A stretch of 51,769 nucleotides of DNA from Mollicutes bacterium Phil14 (GTDB lineage: Bacteria > Bacillota_I > Bacilli_A > ML615J-28 > CAG-698), in assembly GCA_001940985.1 (NCBI GenBank), contig MSHB01000012.1, positions 1-51,769 of the forward strand, given 5' to 3'. The notes under the pieces were generated by a model. It saw nothing but the letters and a program-made list of their open reading frames with translations. It was not told where the DNA came from and ran no database searches. This document shows, in pieces, positions 33,879 through 41,576 of this stretch; position 1 is the first letter of the stretch, and the number at the start of each line of letters is the position of its first letter. The translations under genes were made by a program, and so were the position numbers.

Positions 33879-35840
33879 TTACTCCTTTTTATAAAATTTA
33901 CATTCGTATCCATCAGCGTTAAGTGGTAGGTCTTCTGCCCACTTTGGTCTTATCGACATAATCCTACAAACTTCATCCACTGTAGAAACGTTATTTGGTA
34001 CTTCTAACACTACTTCATCGTGGATGTGCATTGTAATTTTGTATCCATCTTTGTGTAATCGCATCATTGACTCACACAGGATATCTCTTGCTATTGCTTG
34101 TACAATGTTTTCGGTTAGCTTTCCACCAAAGGTTTCAATTCTATCCCACTTGTTAGCAGCATTTACTCCTTCATAGGTAATTGACTCAAAGCCATAATTG
34201 TTTATTGCCATTCTTGGTTTGCAGTAGGCAAGGCGTCTTCCGCTTGGAAGTTTTATGAACATTATTCCTCTTTCATATGAAAAGGTTAAGCCGTAGCACT
34301 CATATTCAGTTTTATTTACAATAACGTACTTGGCTACTTTTTCAATCATCTTCCAAAGTTTAACAACATTAGGGTTATTACTTCTCCATTTATCAATGAT
34401 TCCTTGAAGTTCATCTTCTCTTATTCCCATTTGAATTGCACCAAATGATTTCAAGGCATTTACTCCTCCACCATATCCACATGCAAGTTCTGCAATTTTA
34501 CCTTTTTGTCTTAACTCTTTGTTTACACCATTTTTTTCTACTGGTACACCAAACATCTTACTTGCTGACATACAATAAATATCTCCACCATTTTCGAATA
34601 ACTCTAATCTCCATTCTTCTCCTGCAAGCCAAGCAAGAACTCTTGCTTCAATAGCTGAGAAGTCTGATACTATAAAGCGGTGTCCTTCTTTTGGGATGAA
34701 TGCTGTTCTTATTAGCTCTGACAAAACGTTTGACACGCCCCCAAATTTGGCCATGGTCGCGTCTAAATCTTCATTTCGTATAAGTTGTCTGGCTTCTTCT
34801 AAAGGCTCTAAATGGTTTTGAGGAAGGTTTTGCACTTGTATTAAACGCCCTGAATAACGTCCTGTTCTATTTGCTCCATAAAACTGAATAAGTCCTCTTG
34901 CTCTATAGTCTTTTCCAACAACGTTTTGCATTGCTTGATATTTCTTAACACTTGACTTGGCTATTGCTTGACGAAGTTTTAATATTTCTTGTACGTTTCC
35001 ACTAGCATCTTTAAGCAGTCTTTGTACTTCTGCTTTTGCAAGTGAATCTACATTTGTCATTCCTTGCTCTATTAACCATTCTTTTAATTGCTTTGGTGAG
35101 TTTGGTTTTGCTACACCTGTAATTGATCTTACTTTTTCAATATTTGTGCTTGTATTTTCTTCATCACACTTAATTGCGTGATTCACAAAGTCAATATCTA
35201 ACATAATTCCGTAGTCGTTTATTCTTTGATCTAAATGGTAGTTATCCCATTCAGTATCTAATACTGGGAATTTTGATAGTCTATTATGTATTTCCATTTC
35301 CGTTTCAACATCTCTTTTGTTATATTCTATAAACTCATTCCACTTTTCTCTATCATGGTGTGGTAGGTTTCTGGTCCTATTGCCATTTGTCTTGGTTGGT
35401 TTACATGGAACGCAGAAGTATTTAATTAAGTTCTTTCCTGTTTCTAGTTTTTGCTTTTCTAGTCCTAACACTGTTCCTACTTTTTCTAGTGATAAAGGAA
35501 GTCCTAGTGTTGCAGCATGTACCATATCGCAATACCACCCATCAGGTGATAAGTAGTGTCCTACTGGATAGCCTAAATATTTTGATAAGCATATACGTTC
35601 AAATGTTGCATTGTAAGCATACTTTTTAACACTGTTATCTGTTATTGCCTTAATTACATCTTCTGGTATTTGTTCTTGTTCCTTTAGGTTTATTACCTGT
35701 ACTGGTCCTAAATTAATTGAATAAGCAAATAGCAATATTTCAAAGTTTGGTGATTGTGCGTATCTATAAACACCACACTTGGATAGATCAACATCTGAAT
35801 AAGTTTCAATATCACACATTAAAGTTTTTATCTTACTCAT
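33879..35840 (-). CDS. Family A DNA polymerase (phage type)
   Basis: A 653-aa replicative polymerase. The 3'-5' exonuclease domain begins with MCDIETYSDVD (metal-binding D and E). The polymerase domain has motif A in FIVSDFSAIEARVLAWLAGE, motif B around RQKGKIAELACGYGGG and motif C in MHIHDEVVLEVP. Length and order match phage DNA polymerase I homologues with proofreading. It replicates the phage genome together with the P4-type primase. Confidence 0.95.
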   Translation of the reverse strand: MSKIKTLMCDIETYSDVDLSKCGVYRYAQSPNFEILLFAYSINLGPVQVINLKEQEQIPEDVIKAITDNSVKKYAYNATFERICLSKYLGYPVGHYLSPDGWYCDMVHAATLGLPLSLEKVGTVLGLEKQKLETGKNLIKYFCVPCKPTKTNGNRTRNLPHHDREKWNEFIEYNKRDVETEMEIHNRLSKFPVLDTEWDNYHLDQRINDYGIMLDIDFVNHAIKCDEENTSTNIEKVRSITGVAKPNSPKQLKEWLIEQGMTNVDSLAKAEVQRLLKDASGNVQEILKLRQAIAKSSVKKYQAMQNVVGKDYRARGLIQFYGANRTGRYSGRLIQVQNLPQNHLEPLEEARQLIRNEDLDATMAKFGGVSNVLSELIRTAFIPKEGHRFIVSDFSAIEARVLAWLAGEEWRLELFENGGDIYCMSASKMFGVPVEKNGVNKELRQKGKIAELACGYGGGVNALKSFGAIQMGIREDELQGIIDKWRSNNPNVVKLWKMIEKVAKYVIVNKTEYECYGLTFSYERGIMFIKLPSGRRLAYCKPRMAINNYGFESITYEGVNAANKWDRIETFGGKLTENIVQAIARDILCESMMRLHKDGYKITMHIHDEVVLEVPNNVSTVDEVCRIMSIRPKWAEDLPLNADGYECKFYKKE

Positions 35841-35895
35841 AATTCTTCCTTTCTAAATAAGGGCAGTAGTTTCCCACCACCCTTTATTGTTTTTA

Positions 35896-36426
35896 TTAAA
35901 TAAAGTCTTCAGAATCTTTAAAGTCATCACTAGCATTTGTTTTACCACCTAGAGGTTCTCCATCTGCTAATTTTTGAATATTACCAAGTCCTACAGCAAT
36001 TCCTTTATTGCCATTTGAGTTGTACGCATAAAATGTAAATGACACTCTTGCATAACATCCTGAATATACTTCTGATTTATCTAGGATAGGTTCTACGTTT
36101 TTATCAACAATTTGTGGTTGTTGGTAACTATTGGCATTTAAGAAATATGCATTTTCATATGCCTCATCATCTTCACGTTCAATGTCACCATCACGAAGTG
36201 GTGTTTTAATTGCTTTAAGGTTTGGTTTCTTACCACCGAATTTTGCAGTTCCTTGTTCTGCTGCATCCATAATTGCTTTATTAATTTTTTCTAGTGTTGC
36301 AGTATCATCTTTTGGAATAATGATTGATACTGAATATTTTGGTTTTGCACCCTCAGTTTGAGCTTTAGGCTCCCACACATTTGCATAACTTAATCTTACT
36401 TTTCCTGTAACTACTTTAATTGACAT
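35896..36426 (-). CDS. DUF2815 protein, probable ssDNA-binding
   Basis: A 176-aa protein of the DUF2815 family (SIKVVTGKVRLSYANVWEPK start). I start at the ATG at 36426, with AAGGAGG upstream; the longer open frame overlaps the previous gene. It is beta-rich and ends in an acidic tail (NASDDFKDSEDFI) like many single-stranded DNA-binding proteins. DUF2815 genes always travel with DUF2800 and a family A polymerase in such phages, so a role in replication is likely. Confidence 0.82.
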   Translation of the reverse strand: MSIKVVTGKVRLSYANVWEPKAQTEGAKPKYSVSIIIPKDDTATLEKINKAIMDAAEQGTAKFGGKKPNLKAIKTPLRDGDIEREDDEAYENAYFLNANSYQQPQIVDKNVEPILDKSEVYSGCYARVSFTFYAYNSNGNKGIAVGLGNIQKLADGEPLGGKTNASDDFKDSEDFI

Positions 36427-36427
36427 T

Positions 36428-37564
36428 TTAATTTTCCTCCTTATACACATCAAATTCTTTTTGTACTGTTACAATAGCTGGTCGTTTATCTGATTCTTCA
36501 ACTAATGTTGGTTTACCAGCTGGTTTTTCAATAAGTGCACCTAGCACACTTGCAAATTCTTTTTTCCCCATTAACTTTTCCATTTCAGTTATGGTAATTA
36601 ATTTCTTAACGTAGATGTCGTTATAACCTGCATTTATACAAGCTTTTGCAACTTCCTTTTCATCTACATACTTTCTATTTGATTTTCCTTCTACAACTTT
36701 GAATCCAGCCCAAGACTTGTTTCCTTTTACTGCTTCACTCGTTGCATAATCCCAAATCTCTTCAACCCATTTTTTAATATCTGGGATTTTTGTAAGCATT
36801 GCTTCAATTTCTGCATCACTTAAAAGTGGTGGCATCTTGAATTCTTCCCTTGCTAGTTTTAACTTTTCTTCTGCTCTTGCTCGACACTTAGTTGCTGCTT
36901 TACAAAATTGGCAATGACTTCCTGGTTGATAATTACCTGTTCCCTTGTATGCCATTTCTGCTCTTGGTCTTAATTTCTTATCAGCCCATTTCTTAAGTTG
37001 CGTAACTGTTGTTTCCCAAACTGATACGTTTTCTCTTCTTGGTTGGAATATAACCATTCTTACCTTTTTGATGTCATACTCTTTTCCAAACTTCTTTAGT
37101 GCACCTAAAGCGTATAGCATCATTTGGGAATTGTGTTCTACGTTTACTAGCACACCTTGTCCATACTTAAGGTCTATAATTTGCATTTTCCCTTTGCTAA
37201 TAATTACTGCATCTCCTGTTCCAAATCCATCTGGTACATAACATGAGAAGTCTAATTTTTGCTCTATAAATATTTGAGCATTCTCATCGTACCTTTTTGC
37301 TTTGGTGTACTGTTCGAACACATAGTCTGAATAATCATCAGTGTATAGTTCCATATCTTCATCATTAAATTCTGATACTGGTCTATCACTCCTCATCTTC
37401 AGTTTTCTTTTTAACTTGTGTTCTGCAAGTGCGTGTGCAGCTGTTCCTTCTTTAGCTGCCTTTGACTCATAGTCTTCAAACTCTAATTCGAGTCTTGCTG
37501 ATGGTGTACATTCTAACCATCTATGGCTTGATGATGCAGATAGTATTGCGTGTTCATTAGGCAT
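36428..37564 (-). CDS. DUF2800 protein, Cas4/RecB-like nuclease
   Basis: A 378-aa protein with the start HAILSASSSHRWLECTPSARLELEFEDYESKAAKEGTAAH-type layout and the PD-(D/E)XK core (GTGDAVIISKGKMQIIDLKYGQG). A downstream cysteine cluster (CQFCKAATKCRARAEEK) suggests an iron-sulphur or zinc site, as in Cas4/AddB-like nucleases. It probably works as recombination nuclease partner of the DUF2815 protein, whose start is 1 nt downstream. Confidence 0.85.
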   Translation of the reverse strand: MPNEHAILSASSSHRWLECTPSARLELEFEDYESKAAKEGTAAHALAEHKLKRKLKMRSDRPVSEFNDEDMELYTDDYSDYVFEQYTKAKRYDENAQIFIEQKLDFSCYVPDGFGTGDAVIISKGKMQIIDLKYGQGVLVNVEHNSQMMLYALGALKKFGKEYDIKKVRMVIFQPRRENVSVWETTVTQLKKWADKKLRPRAEMAYKGTGNYQPGSHCQFCKAATKCRARAEEKLKLAREEFKMPPLLSDAEIEAMLTKIPDIKKWVEEIWDYATSEAVKGNKSWAGFKVVEGKSNRKYVDEKEVAKACINAGYNDIYVKKLITITEMEKLMGKKEFASVLGALIEKPAGKPTLVEESDKRPAIVTVQKEFDVYKEEN

Positions 37565-37757
37565 TCTCTATACACCCACTTTCTTTTGTTTCGATGATTG
37601 TTACTTCATCAACACTATCTCCTGGAACTAAAATCGTTAGTTTCTTGAGTGGACCAAATAATTTTCTTAAGATCTTCTCACGAATACTAATCTTTTTAGT
37701 GGAGACAATTCCATCTTTCATTTCTTTTGAAACACTGATTTTTAATTTGTGACTCAT
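37557..37757 (-). CDS. Hypothetical phage protein
   Basis: A 66-aa protein that starts with SHKLKISVSKEMKDGIVSTKKI and ends in ESGCIENA. Basic at the N-terminus, no recognisable domain. It overlaps the start of the DUF2800 gene by 8 nt and has a good ribosome site, so it is part of the early operon. Confidence 0.65.
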   Translation of the reverse strand: MSHKLKISVSKEMKDGIVSTKKISIREKILRKLFGPLKKLTILVPGDSVDEVTIIETKESGCIENA

Positions 37758-37832
37758 AATTTACCTCCTATCCGAAAGGCTGTGTTTCTTATGCCTTTCA
37801 CTATAAGGAGATTTTTAGGTACTTTTGACACC

Positions 37833-38261
37833 CTATTTCTTAAAATTTTTTTCAAATTCTTTTTTTAGTACTATTGCTTTTTTCCTTGCTGCTTGAAGGG
37901 ATTTAACTATAACTTGTTGTGCTACACCTTCTATTGCCGCTATTTCACGTGTCGTTAAACCATCAGCGGTCAATTGAATTCTTCTTCTTTGTGTTTCAGT
38001 TAAGTGGCTCATAACGAAATCATTTATTGCTTTTTGTTCTTGTTCTTTTAACTTTCGTTCATATAAAGAAAAAGGAGTATCAGGATCTGCAAACTCGATT
38101 CCTTGATACTCCAATTGGTCTATTGATATAGGGCAGTGATATCTCATTTTTCTTTCGTAATTTTCCTCCTCTCTTCTTGATGTTGTTATGGCTTGTCCAA
38201 GTTCTTCTGAAACTTCAACTTCTGAAATTGTGCCATCTGCAAATTTGTACGTGATTTTCAT
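37833..38261 (-). CDS. Sigma-70 region-4-like early regulator
   Basis: A 142-aa protein. The C-terminal half, LTETQRRRIQLTADGLTTREIAAIEGVAQQVIVKSLQAARKK, is a sigma-region-4 helix-turn-helix. The N-terminal half is helical. It is the first gene of the early replication operon and could act as early gene activator or an anti-repressor-like switch. Similar sigma-like small proteins are known from integrative elements and phages of Bacillota. A 7-bp hairpin between its stop and the next gene lacks a T run. Confidence 0.78.
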   Translation of the reverse strand: MKITYKFADGTISEVEVSEELGQAITTSRREEENYERKMRYHCPISIDQLEYQGIEFADPDTPFSLYERKLKEQEQKAINDFVMSHLTETQRRRIQLTADGLTTREIAAIEGVAQQVIVKSLQAARKKAIVLKKEFEKNFKK

Positions 38262-38296
38262 AATTATTCATCCTTTCTATATTTTTATTATAATTT

Positions 38297-38336
38297 AAAA
38301 AATGGACAGACTCCTCCAAAGAGGCAAACTGTCCTA
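38297..38336 (-). terminator. Rho-independent terminator ahead of the early operon
   Basis: Minus strand GGACAG...CTGTCC with an inner CCTC-TTT-GGAGG stem, then ATTTTTT. It lies about 35 nt before the sigma-like gene and would stop read-through from the right. Confidence 0.75.
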
Positions 38337-38472
38337 TTTTGTTGTTATACGTATATATTATACTTATTTTGTATGTTGCATTTTGTTAGTTCTTGTAGCC
38401 TTGTTGATTTTTGTTAAAATATGGGGTAATCAAGGCATAATTTACACCATATACAATAACTAAATTTTGCAA
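38337..38472. other. Gene-free segment with an inverted repeat
   Basis: No ORF or convincing promoter. It contains an inverted repeat GCCTTGTTGATT ... AATCAAGGC (38399-38438, a 3-base bulge). This may be an operator or a trace of the element boundary. It lies where AT content begins to rise toward the peptide cluster. Confidence 0.4.
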
Positions 38473-38520
38473 ATAAAAAGGCAATCATAATTAGATACTA
38501 TGTATCTAGCTATAATTGCC
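38473..38520 (-). terminator. Strong terminator of the 20-codon unit
   Basis: Minus strand GGCAAT...ATTGCC enclosing TAGATAC-ATA-GTATCTA, nearly all paired, followed by TTTTTATTT. It ends the short transcription unit that begins near 38730. Confidence 0.78.
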
Positions 38521-38551
38521 AATTCTTTAATATTTAATTGTTCATTTAATA

Positions 38552-38614
38552 TTATGTTGTATCATAATTACCGCTACGTATTCGAAGCGGTGTAAAATCG
38601 TTTGTCCAACGCAT
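38552..38614 (-). CDS. Short peptide of 20 residues with its own promoter and terminator
   Basis: ATG at 38614 stands 9 nt after a near-perfect ribosome site (AAAGGAGG) and the frame ends at TAA after 20 codons. The peptide begins MRWTNDFTPLRIR and ends NYDTT, with no signal sequence. The unit has an extended -10 (TGCTATAAT) within a palindrome, a 5' leader that can fold, and a strong terminator, so it is clearly a dedicated transcript of about 230 nt. The product could be a regulatory peptide, or translation may only control an sRNA. I recognise no family. Confidence 0.6.
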   Translation of the reverse strand: MRWTNDFTPLRIRSGNYDTT

Positions 38615-38675
38615 TTTATAATACCTCCTTTGTAATTTTAAAAATTAATTTAAAATTATAAATTTAAAGGTTTTT

Positions 38676-38745
38676 AATATTAATGCGTATAGTTTTAAAC
38701 TTTTCCGCATATAATATTAGGTTACACTAATATTATAGCATAGGG
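38676..38745 (-). promoter_or_regulatory. Promoter and operator of the 20-codon unit
   Basis: Extended -10 TGC-TATAAT at 38732-38740. It overlaps a perfect 10-bp palindrome at 38711-38736 (ATAATATTAG, six bases, CTAATATTAT), a good repressor site. Just downstream the transcript can fold AATATTA-T-ATGCG around an 18-nt loop with CGCAT-TAATATT (38676-38718). No clear -35 box. Confidence 0.6.
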
Positions 38746-38884
38746 TGATTGTAGAAAAATGTTATATTATTTGTTAATACTATTAACATCATCTTTGATT
38801 ATTATTATTTTGCATTAACATTTTTACAATTTTATTAAATATTATTATCATTAATTCTTTTATTTTCATATCTAAGCATTATAT

Positions 38885-39451
38885 TTAATATTTGTCTATA
38901 TATAGAGAAAAAATATATTCATTCGTTTTAAAAGTAAAAAAATTATTTATAATAGTTTTATCAAATGTATCAAATTTATTCATTGAAAAAAAATTATAAT
39001 TGTTAGTAGCTTTGATATACGCTTCTTTTTTAGTCCATATTTCATAAAATCTTTCTTGACAATTATCATCTGTATTTATATATGATTGTTCATTCAAACT
39101 AAAAAATTTTTTAGGGATATTATCATTATTGTTATGATAGGTTTCAATATCTATTCCCACGTTTAAATTAGAAATAGCAATAATAATATAAAAATCTTTA
39201 TGCGAAATACTAAAACATATTTCATCGATATTAGCTAATATTGGTTTACCATTAGCATCTTTTATGATTATAACATTCGTATAACCAAAATATTTTTCTA
39301 ATATTTTTCTAAGCATCTCATAAGCTTTCTTATGTTGATAGACATGAATGTCTTCATTATTTTCTTTTTTCAAACGACAAATAAATATATATACAAAGTC
39401 GTACTTTATTTTAATAATCTTATATTTTTCATTACTTTTAATTTCAAGCAT
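38885..39451 (-). CDS. 4'-phosphopantetheinyl transferase (Sfp type)
   Basis: A 188-aa enzyme that transfers the phosphopantetheine arm of CoA to the serine of a carrier protein. Motifs are FSISHKDFY, NVGIDIET (metal-binding D and E) and RFYEIWTKKEAYIKA (WxxKEA). Length is slightly short for Sfp-type but all key residues are kept. It is the last gene of the AT-rich cluster, 125 nt downstream of the PaaK-like gene, and its likely client is the carrier protein at 40754. Carrying its own activating enzyme shows that the cluster is self-contained. Confidence 0.9.
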   Translation of the reverse strand: MLEIKSNEKYKIIKIKYDFVYIFICRLKKENNEDIHVYQHKKAYEMLRKILEKYFGYTNVIIIKDANGKPILANIDEICFSISHKDFYIIIAISNLNVGIDIETYHNNNDNIPKKFFSLNEQSYINTDDNCQERFYEIWTKKEAYIKATNNYNFFSMNKFDTFDKTIINNFFTFKTNEYIFSLYIDKY

Positions 39452-39576
39452 ATTATTATTTTAAACCCCTTTATATTAAATAAGCTATTAATGTTAATGT
39501 TAAAATAATATTAAAACTATACGTTTATGCCTAACAAAATAAATGTTTTGATTTTTAATTTTAAAATAAATATGAA

Positions 39577-40752
39577 TCATTTGTTTAAAGTTTCTCTATT
39601 TATAACATATTTGATTTTTCCATTATTAATAATTAAATTAGGCTCAGAGATTAAATTTATAATAATTTTATCATAATGAAAGAGCATTTTTATTTGTTGC
39701 GAAACTAATTCATAATATTTTTTTTCCATAAACAAATTAAAACAAATATTATTATTTTCAAAAATTACTTGAAACGATTTTATAGGGAACCTATTGTCTT
39801 CATTTATTTTATTTATTAAATATGAAAAAAAACTATAGTCATAATATTTTCCATCAATAGTTATTATATCATTAGCAGATGCTTCCAAAATATCTATATT
39901 TTGTTTTATTTTCTTTTCAATTTCACAAAATGAACTAGTGATTTTTCCCTTATCCTTTAAATTATATCTAGTTAAAGGCATTTTATTATTTAATAATGTT
40001 GTAACACAAATATTTCCTATATCTTCGGAATTTTTATTTATTATTTCAACAAATACATTTTTTTCTACTATATGCATTTTCCCACACGGGCATTCATACG
40101 AAATTGAATTAAATTCTCTACTTCCATAATGATTTATTATTTTAGTATTTGTTCTTTGTTCAAAGAACAGTCTTTTTTCATCAGTTAAAATTTCTCCAGT
40201 AAGTTCCACTATTTTAATTGTATCTGGGAATGGCAAATTTTTAGTGTCCAAAAAATAGATTAAGTAATCAAATATACTAGGAGTTATATACATCCATATA
40301 GGTTTAAAATCTAATATTTTTTGATAATATAATTCCATATTGTCGAATGATAAATTTAATTTAGAAAATGATATTGATATTTCAAACTTATCAATAAAAA
40401 TCTTAGGTGAATACATTTTTTTATCTTTATCATATATATAAGAATGAAAAGTACAAAAACGATCAAGTGGGGTAATATTATGCTTTTTTCTCAATTCCCA
40501 AGTATATAAAATTGAACGCATATAATCACTTTTGTACCACTTTATATTTAGTGGCATACCTGTCGAACCTGAAGTATAATCATTTATTTCATTTTTTTCT
40601 TTATTCTGGTTAATAAATTTGGATAAATTCGTTTTAACATCATACTTATCTAATATTGGCAATTCTTCAAAATAATTATATAAATCAATTCTATCCCTAT
40701 AAAACTCAATATTACTCAACCTTTCTTTTATTTTTATCAAAAAAGTATCCAT
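39577..40752 (-). CDS. Phenylacetate-CoA-ligase-like (PaaK/LuxE) adenylating enzyme
   Basis: A 391-aa member of the PaaK/CapK/LuxE group of adenylate-forming enzymes. It has the P-loop NDYTSGSTGMPLNI, the INHYGSREFNSISYEC motif with a cysteine-containing patch (CPCGKMH), and LTRYNLKDKGKI, which corresponds to the adenylate-binding region. These enzymes activate a carboxylic acid as AMP ester and pass it to CoA or a protein thiol. Only 1 nt separates it from the carrier protein gene, so the carrier is its probable acceptor or donor. Confidence 0.85.
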   Translation of the reverse strand: MDTFLIKIKERLSNIEFYRDRIDLYNYFEELPILDKYDVKTNLSKFINQNKEKNEINDYTSGSTGMPLNIKWYKSDYMRSILYTWELRKKHNITPLDRFCTFHSYIYDKDKKMYSPKIFIDKFEISISFSKLNLSFDNMELYYQKILDFKPIWMYITPSIFDYLIYFLDTKNLPFPDTIKIVELTGEILTDEKRLFFEQRTNTKIINHYGSREFNSISYECPCGKMHIVEKNVFVEIINKNSEDIGNICVTTLLNNKMPLTRYNLKDKGKITSSFCEIEKKIKQNIDILEASANDIITIDGKYYDYSFFSYLINKINEDNRFPIKSFQVIFENNNICFNLFMEKKYYELVSQQIKMLFHYDKIIINLISEPNLIINNGKIKYVINRETLNK

Positions 40753-40753
40753 A

Positions 40754-40999
40754 TCATTTTTTTCCTTCTATCATTAGTATTAAAGAATTTAAATTAATTA
40801 TATTTTCAAACTCTAGTTCATTTACATCAAAAATTATTTCAAATTCATCTTCTAAATCAATTATTAATCTAGCTAAATTAACTGAATCATAATCTAAGTC
40901 ATCAATTAAATTTATTTTAATTAATTCATTATCTAATTTACTGAAATCAATTTTTTTTGGAGAATGCTTTTTTACAATTTTAATTATTCTTTCTTTCAT
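40754..40999 (-). CDS. Free-standing acyl/peptidyl carrier protein
   Basis: An 81-aa carrier protein from ATG 40999 (AGGTGAT before it). Helix 2 carries DDLDYDSVNLARL, with Ser39 as the phosphopantetheine site (DSV instead of the usual DSL). The rest is the four-helix acidic pattern (IDLEDEFEIIFDV). It is placed between the precursor peptide and the PaaK-like gene. It would hold an activated acyl or aryl group as thioester for transfer, probably to the precursor peptide. A frame extends nine codons upstream, without a better ribosome site. Confidence 0.88.
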   Translation of the reverse strand: MKERIIKIVKKHSPKKIDFSKLDNELIKINLIDDLDYDSVNLARLIIDLEDEFEIIFDVNELEFENIINLNSLILMIEGKK

Positions 41000-41092
41000 T
41001 TTATCACCTGCATAGTAATTTAACAAGTTTAATTGTCAATTATTTATTTATTTTTATATTATTTGTTATTATTTTTTATTAAAACAGTGTTT

Positions 41093-41236
41093 CTAACATT
41101 TACATCCGCCACGACATCCTCTACAGCCGTTGTCGCAACCTTTACATCCACCACTACAATAATTATCGCAAGCAGTACAAGAAACTGCAGTAGTTCTTGC
41201 TTTTGAACTATAAATTTTATCTAAAAAAAATCCCAT
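41093..41236 (-). CDS. CXXX-type cysteine-rich RiPP precursor peptide
   Basis: A 47-aa peptide, start at ATG 41236 after AAAGGAGAAC; the longer frame to 41290 has no ribosome site. Residues 1-19 (MGFFLDKIYSSKARTTAVS) look like a leader. Residues 20-47 hold nine cysteines at 20, 23, 27, 31, 34, 38, 41, 45 and 47, alternating two and three intervening residues rich in Gly, Lys, Arg and Asp (for example CKGCDNGCRGC). This is a substrate pattern for radical SAM enzymes that form thioether crosslinks. It is followed within the cluster by genes for acyl activation. It has a separate promoter, so the precursor can be made in excess over the enzymes. Confidence 0.88.
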   Translation of the reverse strand: MGFFLDKIYSSKARTTAVSCTACDNYCSGGCKGCDNGCRGCRGGCKC

Positions 41237-41261
41237 TTTTGTTCTCCTTTCATAAAGTTTT

Positions 41262-41290
41262 ATTTTAATTGACATATTCTTACTTGTCAA
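41262..41290 (-). promoter_or_regulatory. Promoter of the precursor peptide gene
   Basis: TTGACA at 41285-41290, 17-bp spacer, TAAAAT at 41262-41267. The start is about 20 nt before the ATG. The -35 box is one arm of a palindrome TTGACA-N10-TGTCAA (41269-41290), a possible site for a regulator. Confidence 0.7.
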
Positions 41291-41294
41291 ATTA

Positions 41295-41576
41295 CTATTT
41301 AATTAAATATATACTACAATTTTCAAAATCCAAATATCTACTAGCATCTTCATATACTACTAAATCATATTTATCAACAATTTTATCCCACCATAAATTA
41401 TATCTTTTTATTGCATCTTTTCTTCTAATTTTCACTTCATTTAAATTTATTTGATTATTTGGATGATCCTTTAAGCTTTTCAATAAACTAGTCAACGCAG
41501 CTCTCTCATCATATAGTATTTCACACTCATTTTTTTCTTCTTCTTCAATCTTTGTTTCAAATATATATTCTTTCAT
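41295..41576 (-). CDS. CXXX-repeat peptide modification system partner
   Basis: A 93-aa soluble protein without enzymatic motifs. It has an acidic N-terminus (EEEEKNECEILYDERAALTSLLK) and the pattern RYNLWWDKIVDKYDLV...YLDFENCSIYL. That W-W pattern with an acidic FE-C-x-I-x-L end matches my memory of the small proteins annotated as CXXX repeat peptide modification system proteins, always next to the radical SAM maturase. A role as recognition or docking partner for the precursor is likely. It directly abuts the maturase gene. Confidence 0.72.
   Translation of the reverse strand: MKEYIFETKIEEEEKNECEILYDERAALTSLLKSLKDHPNNQINLNEVKIRRKDAIKRYNLWWDKIVDKYDLVVYEDASRYLDFENCSIYLIK

Noticed and set aside
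35865..35895. Terminator between the DUF2815 gene and the DNA polymerase
   Set aside because: GGGTGGT/ACTGCCC stem has two wobbles and only TTATTT after it; too weak to call.
37770..37800. Hairpin GAAAGGC/GCCTTTC as a terminator
   Set aside because: No T run follows the stem; possibly a leader structure.
41012..41039. TTGACA-16-TACTAT promoter for the carrier protein gene
   Set aside because: The start would fall inside the ribosome site, leaving almost no leader; the match may be fortuitous.
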